Below are positions 1 to 7,622 of a stretch of DNA of 64,000 nt, in pieces. The position numbers and the translations under genes were made by a program. The stretch is from Hyphomicrobiales bacterium. Its GTDB lineage: Bacteria > Pseudomonadota > Alphaproteobacteria > Rhizobiales > Phreatobacteraceae. The notes beneath the pieces were generated by a model. The model did not search any database and had not been told where the DNA came from. It saw only the letters and a program-made list of their open reading frames with translations. Numbering within the stretch: position 1 is the first letter of the stretch; each line of letters opens with the position of its first letter. The stretch spans positions 62,001 through 126,000 of the forward strand of contig JAFKKV010000012.1 of assembly GCA_017304475.1 (NCBI GenBank), in the 5' to 3' direction.

Positions 1-159
1 CACGATGACCCGCACCGACCTGTCGTCCTCGGCTCTCTTGATCAGCGCCGGCACGCTCGACCACATGTCGAAGGTCATGGCGTTCATCTTGGCCTGGTGA
101 TCGATGGTCAGCCGGGCGATGCCGCCGGCCGCCTCGTAATGGATCGATGCCTGGTCCAC
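1..159 (-). CDS. Enoyl-CoA hydratase/isomerase family protein, N-terminal fragment (runs off the window)
   Basis: Only the first 53 codons lie in the window; the rest lies beyond the left edge. The start is GTG at 157-159, preceded by a GAGAGG ribosome-binding site 7 bases upstream. The visible stretch (ASIHYEAAGGIARLTIDHQA, then KMNAMTFDMWSSV, then DDRSVRVIV) is the crotonase beginning: a short beta hairpin, the N-A helix entry that forms the first oxyanion-hole segment, and the strand leading to the second. It is the last visible gene of the acyl-CoA operon transcribed leftward from about 5960, so it probably hydrates a CoA-bound intermediate. The catalytic glutamates are outside the window, so hydratase versus isomerase cannot be told. 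Confidence 0.8.
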   Translation of the reverse strand, partial: MDQASIHYEAAGGIARLTIDHQAKMNAMTFDMWSSVPALIKRAEDDRSVRVIV

Positions 160-170
160 GGGATGCCCTC

Positions 171-209
171 TCAAACGATCTTGTCAAACGATCTCGTCAA
201 ACGATCTTG
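171..209. repeat. Three tandem copies of a 13-bp unit at the 3' end of the CoA-transferase gene
   Basis: The unit tcaaacgatcttg occurs at 171-183, 184-196 (one mismatch, tctcg) and 197-209. The right-hand unit contains the stop codon of the CoA-transferase and its last residues (KIV-stop on the minus strand). Because 13 is not a multiple of three, each duplication adds a stop in another frame and pushes the following gene's ribosome-binding site away. It looks like slippage or duplication of the gene end rather than a coding element. Confidence 0.85.
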
Positions 210-1390
210 TCGGTCTTCAGCCGCGCGATGGCCGCCGCGTCGAAACCGGCCTCGCGCAGGATCTCGTCGGTATGCTCGCCGGCCTCGGCGATCGGCGTGG
301 CGATGCCGGCGGGCGTGCGCGACAGCACCACGGGCTGGGCGATCAGGCGGATGTCGCCGCGCGCGTGATGATTGACCGGCACGGCCATTTCGAGGTGCTG
401 GACCTGCGGATCGGCAAAGACCTCGTCCATGCGGTAGATCGGTCCGGCCGGCACGCCTTCGGCTTCCAGCCGCTCCAGCCAGACGGCCGAGACCTCGGTC
501 CGGAAGATCGCCTCGAGAATGTCGCGCAGCTTCGGGCGGTTGGCGAAACGCTTGGGCGCCGAGGCGAAGTCCGGATGGGTGGCCAGGTCGGCATGCGCGA
601 TGGCGCGGCAGAAAGCCTTCCACTGGCCTTCGCCGCCGACCGCCACATTGATATGGCCGTCCTTGGTCGGCACCACGCCCATGGGCGTCGAATTGGGATG
701 ATCATTGCCGTTCTGCGGCGGCACCTTGCCGTCGACCGTATAGACGGCCGCCTGGAAGTCGCACATGGCGATCTGCGCCTGCAGCAGCGAGGTATGCACC
801 CATTGGCCCTCGCCCGAGCGTTCGCGCTCGGCCAGCGCCACCAGGATGCCGGTCACGGCATAAAGGCCTGCGGCGCTGTCGGCGACCGCGATGCCGGCGC
901 GCATCGGGCCTTCGCCGGGATGGCCGGTGATCGCCATCAGCCCGCCCATGCCCTGGGCGACCTGGTCGAAGCCGGCGCGGGTGCGATAGGGCCCGTCTTG
1001 GCCGAAACCGGAGATGGAGGCAAGGATGATGCGCGGATTGACCGCCTTCAGCGCCTCGTAGCCGATACCCATGCGGTCCTTCACGTCGGGCCGGAAGTTC
1101 TCGACCACGATGTCGGCCGTCTCGACCAGCTTCATGAAGACGGCGTGGCCGGCCGGCGTCTTCAGGTTGAGGGTCAGCGAGCGCTTGTTGCGGTGCAGGT
1201 TCTGCATGTCGAAGCCGTGGCGCGCGCCCGACATGCCTTCATTGGGGTCGACGCCGGGCGGCGCCTCGATCTTGATCACGTCGGCGCCGAAATCGGCCAG
1301 CACCCGGCAGCAGGTCGGGCCGGCGCGCACCCGCGTCAGGTCCAGGACCTTCAGGTTCGACAGGGCGGTTGACGGCTGCGGGCGGGTCAT
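197..1390 (-). CDS. CaiB/BaiF family (family III) CoA-transferase
   Basis: A 397-residue protein, the usual length for family III CoA-transferases, which move CoA between carboxylic acids through an enzyme-bound aspartyl anhydride. The N-terminus (LSNLKVLDLTRVRAGPTCCR, then LADFGADVIKIEAP) is the characteristic nucleotide-binding fold. Asp in FDQVAQGMGG, near residue 142, matches the catalytic aspartate position, and ENFRPDVKDRMGIGYE and SISGFGQDGP are family blocks. I chose ATG at 1388-1390, with GAAGGAAG about 11 bases upstream; an in-frame GTG at 1420 would add ten residues. The gene sits 88 bases after the hydrolase gene of the same strand. It would activate the pathway acid or recycle CoA within the operon. 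Donor and acceptor acids cannot be named. Confidence 0.88.
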   Translation of the reverse strand: MTRPQPSTALSNLKVLDLTRVRAGPTCCRVLADFGADVIKIEAPPGVDPNEGMSGARHGFDMQNLHRNKRSLTLNLKTPAGHAVFMKLVETADIVVENFRPDVKDRMGIGYEALKAVNPRIILASISGFGQDGPYRTRAGFDQVAQGMGGLMAITGHPGEGPMRAGIAVADSAAGLYAVTGILVALAERERSGEGQWVHTSLLQAQIAMCDFQAAVYTVDGKVPPQNGNDHPNSTPMGVVPTKDGHINVAVGGEGQWKAFCRAIAHADLATHPDFASAPKRFANRPKLRDILEAIFRTEVSAVWLERLEAEGVPAGPIYRMDEVFADPQVQHLEMAVPVNHHARGDIRLIAQPVVLSRTPAGIATPIAEAGEHTDEILREAGFDAAAIARLKTDKIV

Positions 1391-1478
1391 GATGGTCGGC
1401 ACTTCCTTCGGGGGCGCCACACTAGGATCGAATGGCGCCTGTCAGGAAGAGGGCAGCAGACATGACAGCTTGTTTTGA

Positions 1479-2276
1479 TCAGAGGTGACTGGCGAAGGCG
1501 GCGATCGCGGCGTTGAAGGCCTCGGGCTGTTCGCGCTGGGGCGCATGGCCGGCGCCGGCAAGGCTGACGGCGCGGCCGCGCGGCGCGTTTGCGGCAATCC
1601 ATCGGGACACCGCCGGCGCGTAGAGCTGGCTCTCGGCGCCGGCAACGGCCAGCAGCGGCACGTCGAGGCGCCTGACCGTCTCGCGGTGATCGGCCGCGAC
1701 CAGAGAGCGCCAGAGGCTCGCCATGGTCGGCCCGTCGCTGGTCTCGACCACCAGGGCCGTCCTGCGACAGATGTCGCCGGCGGGATCGAGGCCCGGTGCG
1801 AACATCGCCCTGGCGATCTTCGGCGCGTAGCGCGGCCAGGCACTGGCCATCCGGTCGGCGGCGGCGAGCATCTCGGTGAGCGTCTGGCCATTGGCGAGGC
1901 CGAGCGGCCAGGTCGCGTCATTGGCGACCTTGGCCGTCATGTCGACCACGACAAGTCCGGCAAGCCCTGCCGTCCCGTGCCGCGCGATATGATCGAAAGC
2001 GACCGTCGCGCCCATCGACCAGCCGACGAGAACGACGTCTTTCAGCCGGGTCTCGTCGAGATAGGCCGCGAGTGCGGCTGAGAGATCCGCGATCGAAAGC
2101 CGTGGGTCGGGCCGGGCCTTGGAGCCATGGCCGGGCAGGTCTGGCGCGATGGTGCGGAAACCCCGCGCCGCCAGGCTCTCCTGCTCCCCGAAGAACGCGC
2201 CATTGGCCGACCAGCCGTGCAGAAAGACCAGGGGGCGCCCCTGGCCGGCATCGTGAATATGGGTGAAGGCCGCCAC
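1479..2276 (-). CDS. Alpha/beta-hydrolase fold protein
   Basis: A 265-residue alpha/beta hydrolase. The first strand and oxyanion region read GRPLVFLHGWSANG, followed by APDLPGHG. The nucleophile elbow is GWSMG with Ser87, and His244 lies in GAGHAPQ. At the usual place of the acidic residue (typically GxxD before the last helices) the sequence reads GAESQLY, so the third triad member is not obvious. The start is GTG at 2276, three bases after the stop of the preceding MaoC-like gene, so the two are surely co-transcribed. In an acyl-CoA operon it may be a thioesterase, an ester or lactone hydrolase, or a C-C hydrolase; the sequence does not decide. Confidence 0.85.
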   Translation of the reverse strand: MAAFTHIHDAGQGRPLVFLHGWSANGAFFGEQESLAARGFRTIAPDLPGHGSKARPDPRLSIADLSAALAAYLDETRLKDVVLVGWSMGATVAFDHIARHGTAGLAGLVVVDMTAKVANDATWPLGLANGQTLTEMLAAADRMASAWPRYAPKIARAMFAPGLDPAGDICRRTALVVETSDGPTMASLWRSLVAADHRETVRRLDVPLLAVAGAESQLYAPAVSRWIAANAPRGRAVSLAGAGHAPQREQPEAFNAAIAAFASHL

Positions 2277-2279
2277 GCG

Positions 2280-2654
2280 TCAGGTCTTCATCGACCGGGC
2301 GACGTCCTTCACCAGGACCAGCGCGCGGCCGGTCGCCAGGACATGGCCGTCGGCGCCGGTCAGCGTGGTCGAGAGGTCGCAGAGATGCTTGTCGGGGCGC
2401 AACCTGGTAATGGCGACGGTGGCGGTGACGGCTTCGTCGAGCCGCGGGGTGCCGGCGAAATGCAGCTCCTGCTTGAGATAATTGGTGCCGGAACCGGGCA
2501 ATTCGACGCCGAGGAGATAAGAGAACAGCGCCGCGATCAGCGGCTCGGGCACATGGGTGATGCTCGCCGGCGGGACACCCGCGAGGCCGGCAAAGGCCGC
2601 GATGTCGTCAGGCGTATAGCGGCGGGTCAGGCTGGCGCTGTCACCGACCTTCAT
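2280..2654 (-). CDS. MaoC-like hot-dog protein lacking the catalytic Asp/His (probable partner subunit)
   Basis: A 124-residue hot-dog fold protein. The C-terminal half (LGVELPGSGTNYLKQELHFA, then PRLDEAVTATVAITRLRPDK) is typical of (R)-specific enoyl-CoA hydratases and MaoC-like dehydratases. Where active family members carry a GDxNPIH-type motif (Asp-x4-His), this one reads GVPPASITH: valine replaces aspartate and the histidine is displaced. The start is ATG at 2652-2654, overlapping the end of the neighbouring MaoC gene by 14 bases, so translation is coupled. Known heterodimeric hydratases such as mycobacterial HadAB/HadBC pair a catalytic with a non-catalytic hot-dog, and I infer the same here. 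Confidence 0.8.
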   Translation of the reverse strand: MKVGDSASLTRRYTPDDIAAFAGLAGVPPASITHVPEPLIAALFSYLLGVELPGSGTNYLKQELHFAGTPRLDEAVTATVAITRLRPDKHLCDLSTTLTGADGHVLATGRALVLVKDVARSMKT

Positions 2655-3072
2655 GGCCGCCTCCGCTGGTCGTGATGTCGGCGGTCGCCTCGCAGACGGT
2701 CTCGCCATCGGCGAGGCGGGTGACCCGGAATGCCAGGCGCGCGCCGGCCGCCGCGACCGTTTCGACCGCGCCGGAGAAGACCAGCGGTTCGTCCGCGAAG
2801 GCGGGCGCCGGAAACTTCAGGGTCTGGCCGGCCTGGCGCGCCTCTGGCCAATGCCGGCGCACCAGGCCCCAGAGCACGGTATAGAGCAGCATGCCGTGGG
2901 AGACGGTGCGGCCGAAACGGGTGGCACGCGAGAAGTCCGGATCGACATGGATCGGATTGTCGTCGCCGCTGACCCGCGCGAAGCAGTCGAAATCGGCCTG
3001 GGACAGGGTCACGGTTTCGGCGAAGAGCGGGCCTGGCGCGATCGGCCGGCGGGTGGAAGGGCGGCCGCTCAT
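2641..3072 (-). CDS. MaoC-like (R)-specific enoyl-CoA hydratase, catalytic-type subunit
   Basis: A 143-residue single hot-dog domain. It holds the intact hydratase motif SGDDNPIHVD, with Asp37 and His42 as the expected catalytic pair, followed by RFGRTVSHGMLLYTVLWG, the hydratase-2 helix. It would add water to a trans-2-enoyl-CoA. Its start overlaps the acyl-CoA synthetase stop by four bases (ATGA, 3069-3072), and its end overlaps the next MaoC-like gene by 14 bases. The tight overlaps and the complementary active-site status of the two hot-dogs suggest a heterodimer. It could instead act alone as a homodimer. Confidence 0.85.
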   Translation of the reverse strand: MSGRPSTRRPIAPGPLFAETVTLSQADFDCFARVSGDDNPIHVDPDFSRATRFGRTVSHGMLLYTVLWGLVRRHWPEARQAGQTLKFPAPAFADEPLVFSGAVETVAAAGARLAFRVTRLADGETVCEATADITTSGGGHEGR

Positions 3073-4577
3073 GATTTGGCCTCGTCAGCGACGATGGCGC
3101 GCAGCACGTGCTTCTGCACCTTGCCGGCCGCGGTGCGCGGGAAATCCTGAACCAGGGTGATATGCTTCGGCACCTTGTAGGCGGCGAGCCTTTCGCGAGC
3201 ATAGGCCCGCAGTGCCTCGACATCGATGGTGGCGCCGGGCCGCGGCATGACGACCGCGTGGCCGACCTCGCCCCATCGCGCGTCGGCGACGCCGAGGACG
3301 GCCGCCTCCAGCACCGCCGGATGGGCGTGCAGGACGATCTCGACCTCGGCCGGATAGACGTTCTCGCCGCCGGAAATGAACATGTCCTTGATCCGGTCGA
3401 CGATAAAATAATAGCCGTCCTCGTCCTGCCGTCCGACATCGCCGGAGCGTAGCCAGCCGCCGGGCGCGAAGGCTTTCGCGGTGGCGTCCGGATTGCCGAA
3501 ATAGCCGGGCGTGATCCCGGGGCCACGGAACAGGATCTCGCCGGACGCGCCTTGCGGCACATCCCGGTCCTCGAGGTCGACCAGGCGCACCTCGGCCATC
3601 AGCTGCGGCTTGCCGACCGAGCCGATCTTGGCCAGCGCATTGGCCCGGTCCATGAAGAACACGGTCGGCCCGGTCTCGGTCATGCCCATGCCGTTGCAGA
3701 CCACGACGCCGCGTTCGAGAAAGGCGCGGATCAGGCTTTCCGGCAAGGGCGCGCCGCCGCAGCCCCAGTGGCGCACGGCGGAGAAATCGGTGGTGGCGAA
3801 GGCCGGATGCAGGCTGATCGCCTGGTAGATGGCCGGCACGCCGAAGAACAGCGACAGCTTGGCCTCGGCGACCAGGGTGATGACCGCATCGGCGTCGAAT
3901 TTCGGGATGATATGCGAGGTGCCACCGGCGATGAATACCGGCAGGCTGTGCAGGTTGATGCCGGCGGTGTGGAACAGCGGCAGGAAATTCAGCACGTGGT
4001 CGGCGGCCGAGGCGCCGGTCGCCTGCTGGACGTTGACGGCATTGGAGAGCGCCATGCCGGCGGTCTGGATCACCGCTTTCGGCTTGCCGGTCGTGCCCGA
4101 GGTATAGAGCAGGTACCAGGGCCGGTCGGTTTCCCAGGGCGTGCCGGGCCGGGTGCGCGGCGCGGTCGCGTCGCGCCGGGCCTCGTAATCCGCGAATTGC
4201 AGGAGCGGAACCTGGTCCGTAGCGAGCGCTGCCGCGAGCTCGGCGGTCGCGCCGTCGGCGAGCAGCAGGCGCGCGCCGCTATCGGCGAGGATCGGCGCGA
4301 GCTCGGTCGCGGTCTGGCGCCAGTTGAGCGGCACCAGGATCAGCCGGGCCTTGGCGCAGGCGAACAGGATCTCGAAGAAGATCGCGGTGTTGTGGCAGAG
4401 CACGGCGACGCGCTCGCCCTCGCCAAGCCCCATGGCTTCGAACAGGGTCGCGGCGCGCTCGGCATGGTCGTCGACATCGGCGAAGGTCCAGCTGCGGCTG
4501 GTCGCCAGTTCCGCGAAGGCGATGGCGTCGGGCGTCAGTTCGGCCCGGCGGCGGCAGAGATCGGGAACGGTCTTCAT
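3069..4577 (-). CDS. Class I acyl-CoA synthetase (AMP-forming)
   Basis: A 502-residue ANL-superfamily enzyme that activates a carboxylic acid with ATP and CoA. The phosphate-binding loop is LLYTSGTTGKPKAV (around residue 160). GMTETGP is the A5 motif, WLRSGDVGRQDEDGYYFIVD the A7 region, RIKDMFISGGENVYPAEVE the hinge and A8 motif, and PRTAAGKVQKHVLR carries the C-terminal catalytic lysine. All key motifs are intact and the length is normal. It overlaps its neighbours by four bases on both sides (ATGA at 4574-4577 and 3069-3072). It is the entry enzyme of this operon; the acid may be delivered by the divergent ABC importer. No aromatic or long-chain subfamily can be assigned safely. Confidence 0.92.
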   Translation of the reverse strand: MKTVPDLCRRRAELTPDAIAFAELATSRSWTFADVDDHAERAATLFEAMGLGEGERVAVLCHNTAIFFEILFACAKARLILVPLNWRQTATELAPILADSGARLLLADGATAELAAALATDQVPLLQFADYEARRDATAPRTRPGTPWETDRPWYLLYTSGTTGKPKAVIQTAGMALSNAVNVQQATGASAADHVLNFLPLFHTAGINLHSLPVFIAGGTSHIIPKFDADAVITLVAEAKLSLFFGVPAIYQAISLHPAFATTDFSAVRHWGCGGAPLPESLIRAFLERGVVVCNGMGMTETGPTVFFMDRANALAKIGSVGKPQLMAEVRLVDLEDRDVPQGASGEILFRGPGITPGYFGNPDATAKAFAPGGWLRSGDVGRQDEDGYYFIVDRIKDMFISGGENVYPAEVEIVLHAHPAVLEAAVLGVADARWGEVGHAVVMPRPGATIDVEALRAYARERLAAYKVPKHITLVQDFPRTAAGKVQKHVLRAIVADEAKS

Positions 4578-5347
4578 GCGGTCCTCGACAGGAAGCGGGC
4601 CATGCCGGCCTCGGTCTCAGGCGTTTCGATCAAAGCGAGGAAATGCTGGCGCTCGCGCTCGAGGTTGCGGGCAATGGTCTCGCGGCGCTCGGCGCCCAGC
4701 AGCAGCGACCGGGTCGCCCGCAGGCTCGACGGCACCTTCGCGCGCAAGGCGGCGAGCCAGGTCTCGACGGTCGGCACGAGGCGGTCCTCGGCGACCGCCT
4801 CGGTGGCGAGCCCGAGCGCCACGGCCTCGTCGGGGCCGATCCGGCGGTTGAGCGCCTGGATGGCGCCGGCACGGGCCGCGCCGATGCGTTCGGGCAGGAG
4901 CGCGGTCCAGCCGCCGTCGGGGGCGAAACCGACTTCGACATAATAGGGCTGGATGAAGGCGCGCGGGCCCATGGCGACGAGGTCGGCGGCGAAGACCAGG
5001 CCGCAGGAGCCGCCGGTGACCGGACCGGCGAGCACCGTGACCAGCGGGCAGGGCAGGTCGAGGAGTTTCAGGATGACCGCATTGAGCGCCCCGATCAGGG
5101 CGCCCGCATAACGCCGCCGCTCGCCGCGCGGACGGTCGGCGAAGGCCGCGACATCGCCGCCGGTCGAGAAGCTGCGGCCGGCGCCGGACAAGACCACGGC
5201 GGCGAGATCGGCGCCGGTGCAAAGGGCGAGCGCAGCGTCGAGTTCGGCCAGCAGTTCCGGCACCAGGCTGTTGTGCCGCTCGGGGCGGTTCAGCACGATG
5301 CGGGCGACGCGGTCGTCGATCCGCAGATAGACCAGCGGCTCAGCCAT
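4574..5347 (-). CDS. Enoyl-CoA hydratase/isomerase family protein
   Basis: A 257-residue crotonase. The start is ATG at 5345-5347, which overlaps the end of the TetR gene by eight bases; farther upstream in-frame starts would run deep into that gene. Oxyanion-hole segments are RHNSLVPELLAEL with GRSFSTGGDVAAF, and LAGPVTGGSCGLVFAADLVA. The following YVEVGFAPDGGWTALLPERI is the PaaG/isomerase-like form (PDGG) rather than the classical two-glutamate hydratase form. It may therefore be an enoyl-CoA isomerase or a hydratase with altered chemistry. It is co-translated with the acyl-CoA synthetase through an ATGA overlap. Confidence 0.87.
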   Translation of the reverse strand: MAEPLVYLRIDDRVARIVLNRPERHNSLVPELLAELDAALALCTGADLAAVVLSGAGRSFSTGGDVAAFADRPRGERRRYAGALIGALNAVILKLLDLPCPLVTVLAGPVTGGSCGLVFAADLVAMGPRAFIQPYYVEVGFAPDGGWTALLPERIGAARAGAIQALNRRIGPDEAVALGLATEAVAEDRLVPTVETWLAALRAKVPSSLRATRSLLLGAERRETIARNLERERQHFLALIETPETEAGMARFLSRTA

Positions 5348-5960
5348 TTCGCCGCGGCTCCATGCCATGGGCGATGAAATCATAGGCCGCTTCGGCGATG
5401 TCGTGGAGCGGCGTCGCATCGTCCCAGATGGCGAAGCGGCGGCCGACCATGTCGGCGACCCCCATCAGCGCCCAGGCGCGCACCTCGGCATGGCCGGGCG
5501 AGAGCTCGCCGCGCCCGACCGCCGCCTCCAGGCTGGCGGTATAGGTGGCCGCGAGGTCGACATAGTAGCGCCGGTGAATGGCGGCATCGACGAACTGGGA
5601 TTCCGCCACCACCCGGTAGAGGTTCGGATTGTCACGGACGAGGGCCAGGAAGGCGTGAAGGCCGCGCCGCTCGGCGTCCAGGCGGTCGGTCGCGTCGACG
5701 ATCGCCAGGGAGAGGTGGCGGCGCAGCTTCCGGCCCATGCGCAGCACCAGTTCGCGCAGCACGTCCTCCTTGGAGCGGAAGTAGAGATAGAAGGTGCCCT
5801 GGGCGACGTCGGCTTCCGCGGTGATGGTGGCGATCGAGGCCTCCGCGAAACCCTTCACGCCGATTTCGCGCTCGGCCGCATCGAGGATGTTCTGGCGCGT
5901 TCGCTCGCCGCGCTTGGTCTTGGGAACGGGCAAGGGGCCGGCGGGATGGGGCGAAGACAT
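5340..5960 (-). CDS. TetR family transcriptional regulator of the acyl-CoA operon
   Basis: A 206-residue regulator. The N-terminal helix-turn-helix reads TRQNILDAAEREIGVKGFAE then ATITAEADVAQGTFYLYFRS, a textbook TetR_N domain. The C-terminal half is all-helical and would bind the ligand, often an acyl-CoA in such operons. I chose ATG at 5958-5960; a further in-frame start at 6062 would add 34 residues unlike the family. The gene is the first of the leftward operon (its stop overlaps the next gene by eight bases) and faces the ABC importer, so it probably controls both directions. Confidence 0.88.
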   Translation of the reverse strand: MSSPHPAGPLPVPKTKRGERTRQNILDAAEREIGVKGFAEASIATITAEADVAQGTFYLYFRSKEDVLRELVLRMGRKLRRHLSLAIVDATDRLDAERRGLHAFLALVRDNPNLYRVVAESQFVDAAIHRRYYVDLAATYTASLEAAVGRGELSPGHAEVRAWALMGVADMVGRRFAIWDDATPLHDIAEAAYDFIAHGMEPRRNG

Positions 5961-6164
5961 GGCCGTCTCAAACTGGTTTCGCGGCGTTCCGGCAATCATC
6001 GGCGGCCTTCGCGCTTGACGCATTTCGACGCTGAAGCTAGCGTGACATGAAACATGACTCAAGTGTCAGTTTTGATGTCATCAACCGGTGATGCCAGGAT
6101 CGAAAGATGATCCGGACCGGGCGGTGGCATTGATGGTTGGATGGTCCGGATCAGGGAGGATCCC
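5961..6164. promoter_or_regulatory. Divergent promoter region with candidate TetR operators
   Basis: This 204-base gap separates the leftward acyl-CoA operon from the rightward ABC importer. It is clearly more AT-rich than its flanks at 6035-6085. CATCA-accgg-TGATG (6079-6093) is a short dyad. TGACAT at 6043 and ATGTCA at 6075 form a second, wider inverted pair, with TGTCA at 6064. A strong Shine-Dalgarno AGGGAGGA stands at 6153-6160 before the importer gene. Operator assignment is inference. Confidence 0.45.
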
Positions 6165-7373
6165 ATGGGGAAGCTGAAATATGCGATGGCCGCGGCGACG
6201 CTGGCCGTCGGTGCGCTCACCGGCATGAGCGACATGGCGAGCGCGCAGGTACGCGACGTCAAGATCTGCCTGATCGCCGGCCGTACCGGTCCGCTGGAGG
6301 CTTATGCCAAGCAGACCGAAGCCGGCTTCATGATGGGCCTGGAATTCCTGACGCGCGGCACCATGCAGGTCGGCAATATGCGCCTGCAGGTCATCGTCAA
6401 GGACGACCAGCTGAGGCCCGATCGCGGCAAGGCGCTGCTCGAGGAATGCTATAACGACGACAAGGCGGATATCGCTGTCGGCACCACCGGCTCGCCGGTC
6501 GCGCTCGCCATGCTGGCGGTCGCCGAAGAGGCCAAGAAGATCCTGATCGTCGAGCCGGCGGTGGCCGACAGCATCACCGGCGAGCGCTGGAACCGCTACA
6601 TCTTCCGCACCGGCCGCTCGTCCTATCAGGATGCGCTGGCGGCGGCTGCCTCCGTGCCGGCCAATGAGGACGTGTCGATCGGCATGCTCGGCCTCGACAC
6701 CGCCTTCGGCCGCGACGGCGTCGCCGCCTACAAGGCGGCGCTCGCCGCGATCCGGCCGCGCGCCAAGATCGTCGCCGAGGAATATGCCGCCGGCAACACC
6801 GCCGATTTCGCGCCCTTCGCCGAGCGGCTGTTCGCCAGCCTGCGCGACCGGCCGGGCAAGCGGATCATCGGCTTCATCTGGGCCGGCGCCCATCCGATGG
6901 CGAAATTCGTCGACATGCGTCCGGAGCGGTTCAACATCGCGCTGGCGCCGGGCGGCAATATCCTGCCCGCGATGAATGCCTGGAAGGCCTTCGCCGGCAC
7001 CGAGGGCGGCATCTATTATTACCACGACTTCCCGCGCAACCCGCTGAACGACTGGCTGAAGGCGGAGTACCAGAAGCGCTTCAACGCGCCGCCGGACTTC
7101 TTCGTGGCCGGCGGTTTCGCGGCCGCCGCGGCCGTTGTCGCAGGGTTGGAGAAAGCGGGCTCGCCCGACACCGAGAAGCTGATCACGGCGCTCGAAGGCC
7201 TGACCTTCCAGACCCCCAAGGGCCCGATGACCTTCCGCCGCGAAGACCATCAGGCGCTGCAGGACATGTATCACTTCCGCATCCGGCCGAATGCCCGCGA
7301 CAATGATCTCCTGGATCTGGTCGCGACCATCCCGGCCGCCGACATGCCGCTGCCGATCACCAACCGGCGCTAA
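6165..7373 (+). CDS. ABC transporter substrate-binding protein, branched-chain amino acid (LIV) type
   Basis: A 402-residue periplasmic binding protein of the Peripla_BP_6/LivJ class. ATG at 6165 follows AGGGAGGA by four bases. The signal peptide (KLKYAMAAATLAVGALTG, then MASA-QV) is cleaved after ASA near residue 28. The mature start DVKICLIAGRTGPLEAYAKQ matches the ligand-cleft loop of LIV-type proteins. YYYHDFPRNPLNDWL and the FRREDHQA segment near the C-terminus recur in LIV-type receptors for aromatic and other organic acids. It heads the importer operon (LivG, LivF, LivH, LivM follow) and faces the acyl-CoA catabolic operon, so the ligand is plausibly the acid activated by the synthetase at 3069-4577. 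Confidence 0.9.
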   Translation: MGKLKYAMAAATLAVGALTGMSDMASAQVRDVKICLIAGRTGPLEAYAKQTEAGFMMGLEFLTRGTMQVGNMRLQVIVKDDQLRPDRGKALLEECYNDDKADIAVGTTGSPVALAMLAVAEEAKKILIVEPAVADSITGERWNRYIFRTGRSSYQDALAAAASVPANEDVSIGMLGLDTAFGRDGVAAYKAALAAIRPRAKIVAEEYAAGNTADFAPFAERLFASLRDRPGKRIIGFIWAGAHPMAKFVDMRPERFNIALAPGGNILPAMNAWKAFAGTEGGIYYYHDFPRNPLNDWLKAEYQKRFNAPPDFFVAGGFAAAAAVVAGLEKAGSPDTEKLITALEGLTFQTPKGPMTFRREDHQALQDMYHFRIRPNARDNDLLDLVATIPAADMPLPITNRR

Positions 7374-7400
7374 CATTCGAGCGTTGATACCACACTCATA

Positions 7401-7545
7401 CGTCATCCCCGGCGAGCCGCGCAGCGGCGAGGGAAGGGGATCCAGGGGCCGAAGGACACCGCCCTGCAACCCCTGGATCCCCTTCCCCTCCTTCGCTTCG
7501 CTCAGTCAGCCCCGCAAAAGCGAGGGCTTTTGCTCGGGGATGACG
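7401..7545. repeat. 145-bp palindromic intergenic element with nested inverted repeats
   Basis: The outer ends are CGTCATCCCCGGCGAGC (from 7401) and GCTCGGGGATGACG (to 7545). Inside lies a perfect 18-bp inverted repeat, GGGAAGGGGATCCAGGGG at 7431-7448 against its complement at 7470-7487, separated by 21 bases. It has no coding capacity. It sits between the binding-protein gene and livG, so its transcript would fold into a large cruciform. That could attenuate or stabilise the message between the highly expressed binding protein and the membrane genes. The layout resembles dispersed alphaproteobacterial palindromic elements. Confidence 0.8.
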
Positions 7546-7622
7546 TCGGTGGCTCTCGCCGTGACCGAGACGTTCGGTCCCGGCTGTTTGCCTGAGACAT
7601 TCAAGTCCTGCCTGAGATATCC

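Noticed and set aside
171..209. Three tandem units taken as a start of a CRISPR array
   Set aside because: The units are 13 bp with no spacers and lie in a gene end; it is a simple tandem repeat.
3552..4943. Long plus-strand open frame opposite the acyl-CoA synthetase and hydratase genes
   Set aside because: Same shadow pattern: no ribosome-binding site, low-complexity Gly/Arg/Asp composition, and the minus-strand genes have all family motifs.
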